NCBI GenBank assembly: GCA_030596265.1
Contig: JAUVKM010000132.1
Coordinates: forward strand, 1 to 6,367
From: Candidatus Cloacimonadota bacterium
GTDB lineage: Bacteria; Cloacimonadota; Cloacimonadia; Cloacimonadales; TCS61
Reading direction: 5' to 3'
DNA: 6,367 nt
In this document: in pieces, positions 6,293-6,367 of the stretch
Position numbering within the stretch: the stretch's first letter is position 1
Layout of the letters: each line of letters begins with the position of its first letter
Translations under genes and position numbers: made by a program
The notes under the pieces: model-generated
Told to the model about the DNA's origin: nothing
The model's database searches: none
What the model saw: only the letters and a program-made list of their open reading frames with translations

Positions 6293-6339
6293 GAAGTTCG
6301 CTGAGCCTAACGTGCGGGTTACACGCTCGCCCCAATAGG
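6215..6339. repeat. 125-bp element with 19-bp near-perfect terminal inverted repeats
   Basis: CCTAATGGGGCAAGCGTGT (6215-6233) matches the inverse complement of 6321-6339 at 17 of 19 positions. The element encloses the nested stem of the attC-like site and a further short palindrome (GCGAAGTTCGC, 6291-6301). No coding frame fills it. It may be a palindromic intergenic repeat, a remnant of two neighbouring attC sites, or a small non-autonomous element. Confidence 0.75.
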
Positions 6340-6340
6340 C
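6305..6340. repeat. Short palindrome GCCTAAC...AATAGGC (second attC-like pair)
   Basis: GCCTAAC (6305-6311) fits RYYYAAC exactly, and its minus-strand reading GTTAGGC fits GTTRRRY. It faces AATAGGC (6334-6340), with GCCTA and TAGGC complementary and only a weak stem in the 22 nt between. At 36 bp it is short for a complete attC and may be half of an older site. Confidence 0.4.
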
Positions 6341-6367
6341 AAAAAAGCGAAGCGTATTTTGCCTATT
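6334..6367. repeat. Perfect 11-bp inverted repeat at the right window edge
   Basis: AATAGGCAAAA (6334-6344) and TTTTGCCTATT (6357-6367) are exact inverse complements around a 12-nt loop containing GCGAAGCG. The hairpin is A/T-flanked on both sides and could act as a bidirectional terminator, but the TAGGC core links it to the neighbouring palindromes. The window ends at its last base, so the repeat may continue. Confidence 0.8.

Overview
The window is an AT-rich stretch of bacterial chromosome in which every supported gene reads on the minus strand. The best lineage clue is the C-terminus of the secreted protein at 2807-4312. It carries an NHPNPFNPSTT...YNIKGQK...SGIYFYKL module (FlgD-like, type IX secretion type A sorting domain) ending in a basic tail, as is very common in Candidatus Cloacimonadota and related Bacteroidota/Fibrobacterota-like lineages. 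I infer Cloacimonadota or a close relative. No rRNA or marker gene is present to prove it.

Region 1 (1-2658) is a tightly packed operon. Read in the direction of transcription, it holds a UvrC N-terminal-half-like protein, a single-domain CheY-like response regulator, a secreted or membrane-anchored gluzincin peptidase (peptidase MA type), and MazG nucleotide pyrophosphohydrolase, which is cut by the left window edge. The gaps are 18 nt, 1 nt and a 4-nt ATGA overlap, so co-transcription and translational coupling are likely. The peptidase appears to start at an ACG codon.

Region 2 (2659-2806) is a short intergenic stretch with four tandem copies of an 8-bp unit. Region 3 (2807-4312) is a signal-peptide protein with one Ca-binding-like DxNxDG motif and the C-terminal sorting domain.

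Region 4 (about 4338-6367) looks like a mobile-cassette arrangement. A 591-residue uncharacterised protein, whose C-terminal part carries an R-x4-H motif in a HEPN-like setting, lies between palindromic, locally GC-rich elements resembling integron attC sites. Their boxes match or nearly match RYYYAAC and GTTRRRY. A 12-bp exact inverted repeat brackets the gene, and its left copy is exactly the last four codons of the gene. I see no integrase, and the right edge of the window lies inside the palindrome cluster. This cassette-borne, possibly HEPN RNase-like gene is the most likely place for an undescribed system. Its function remains inference.
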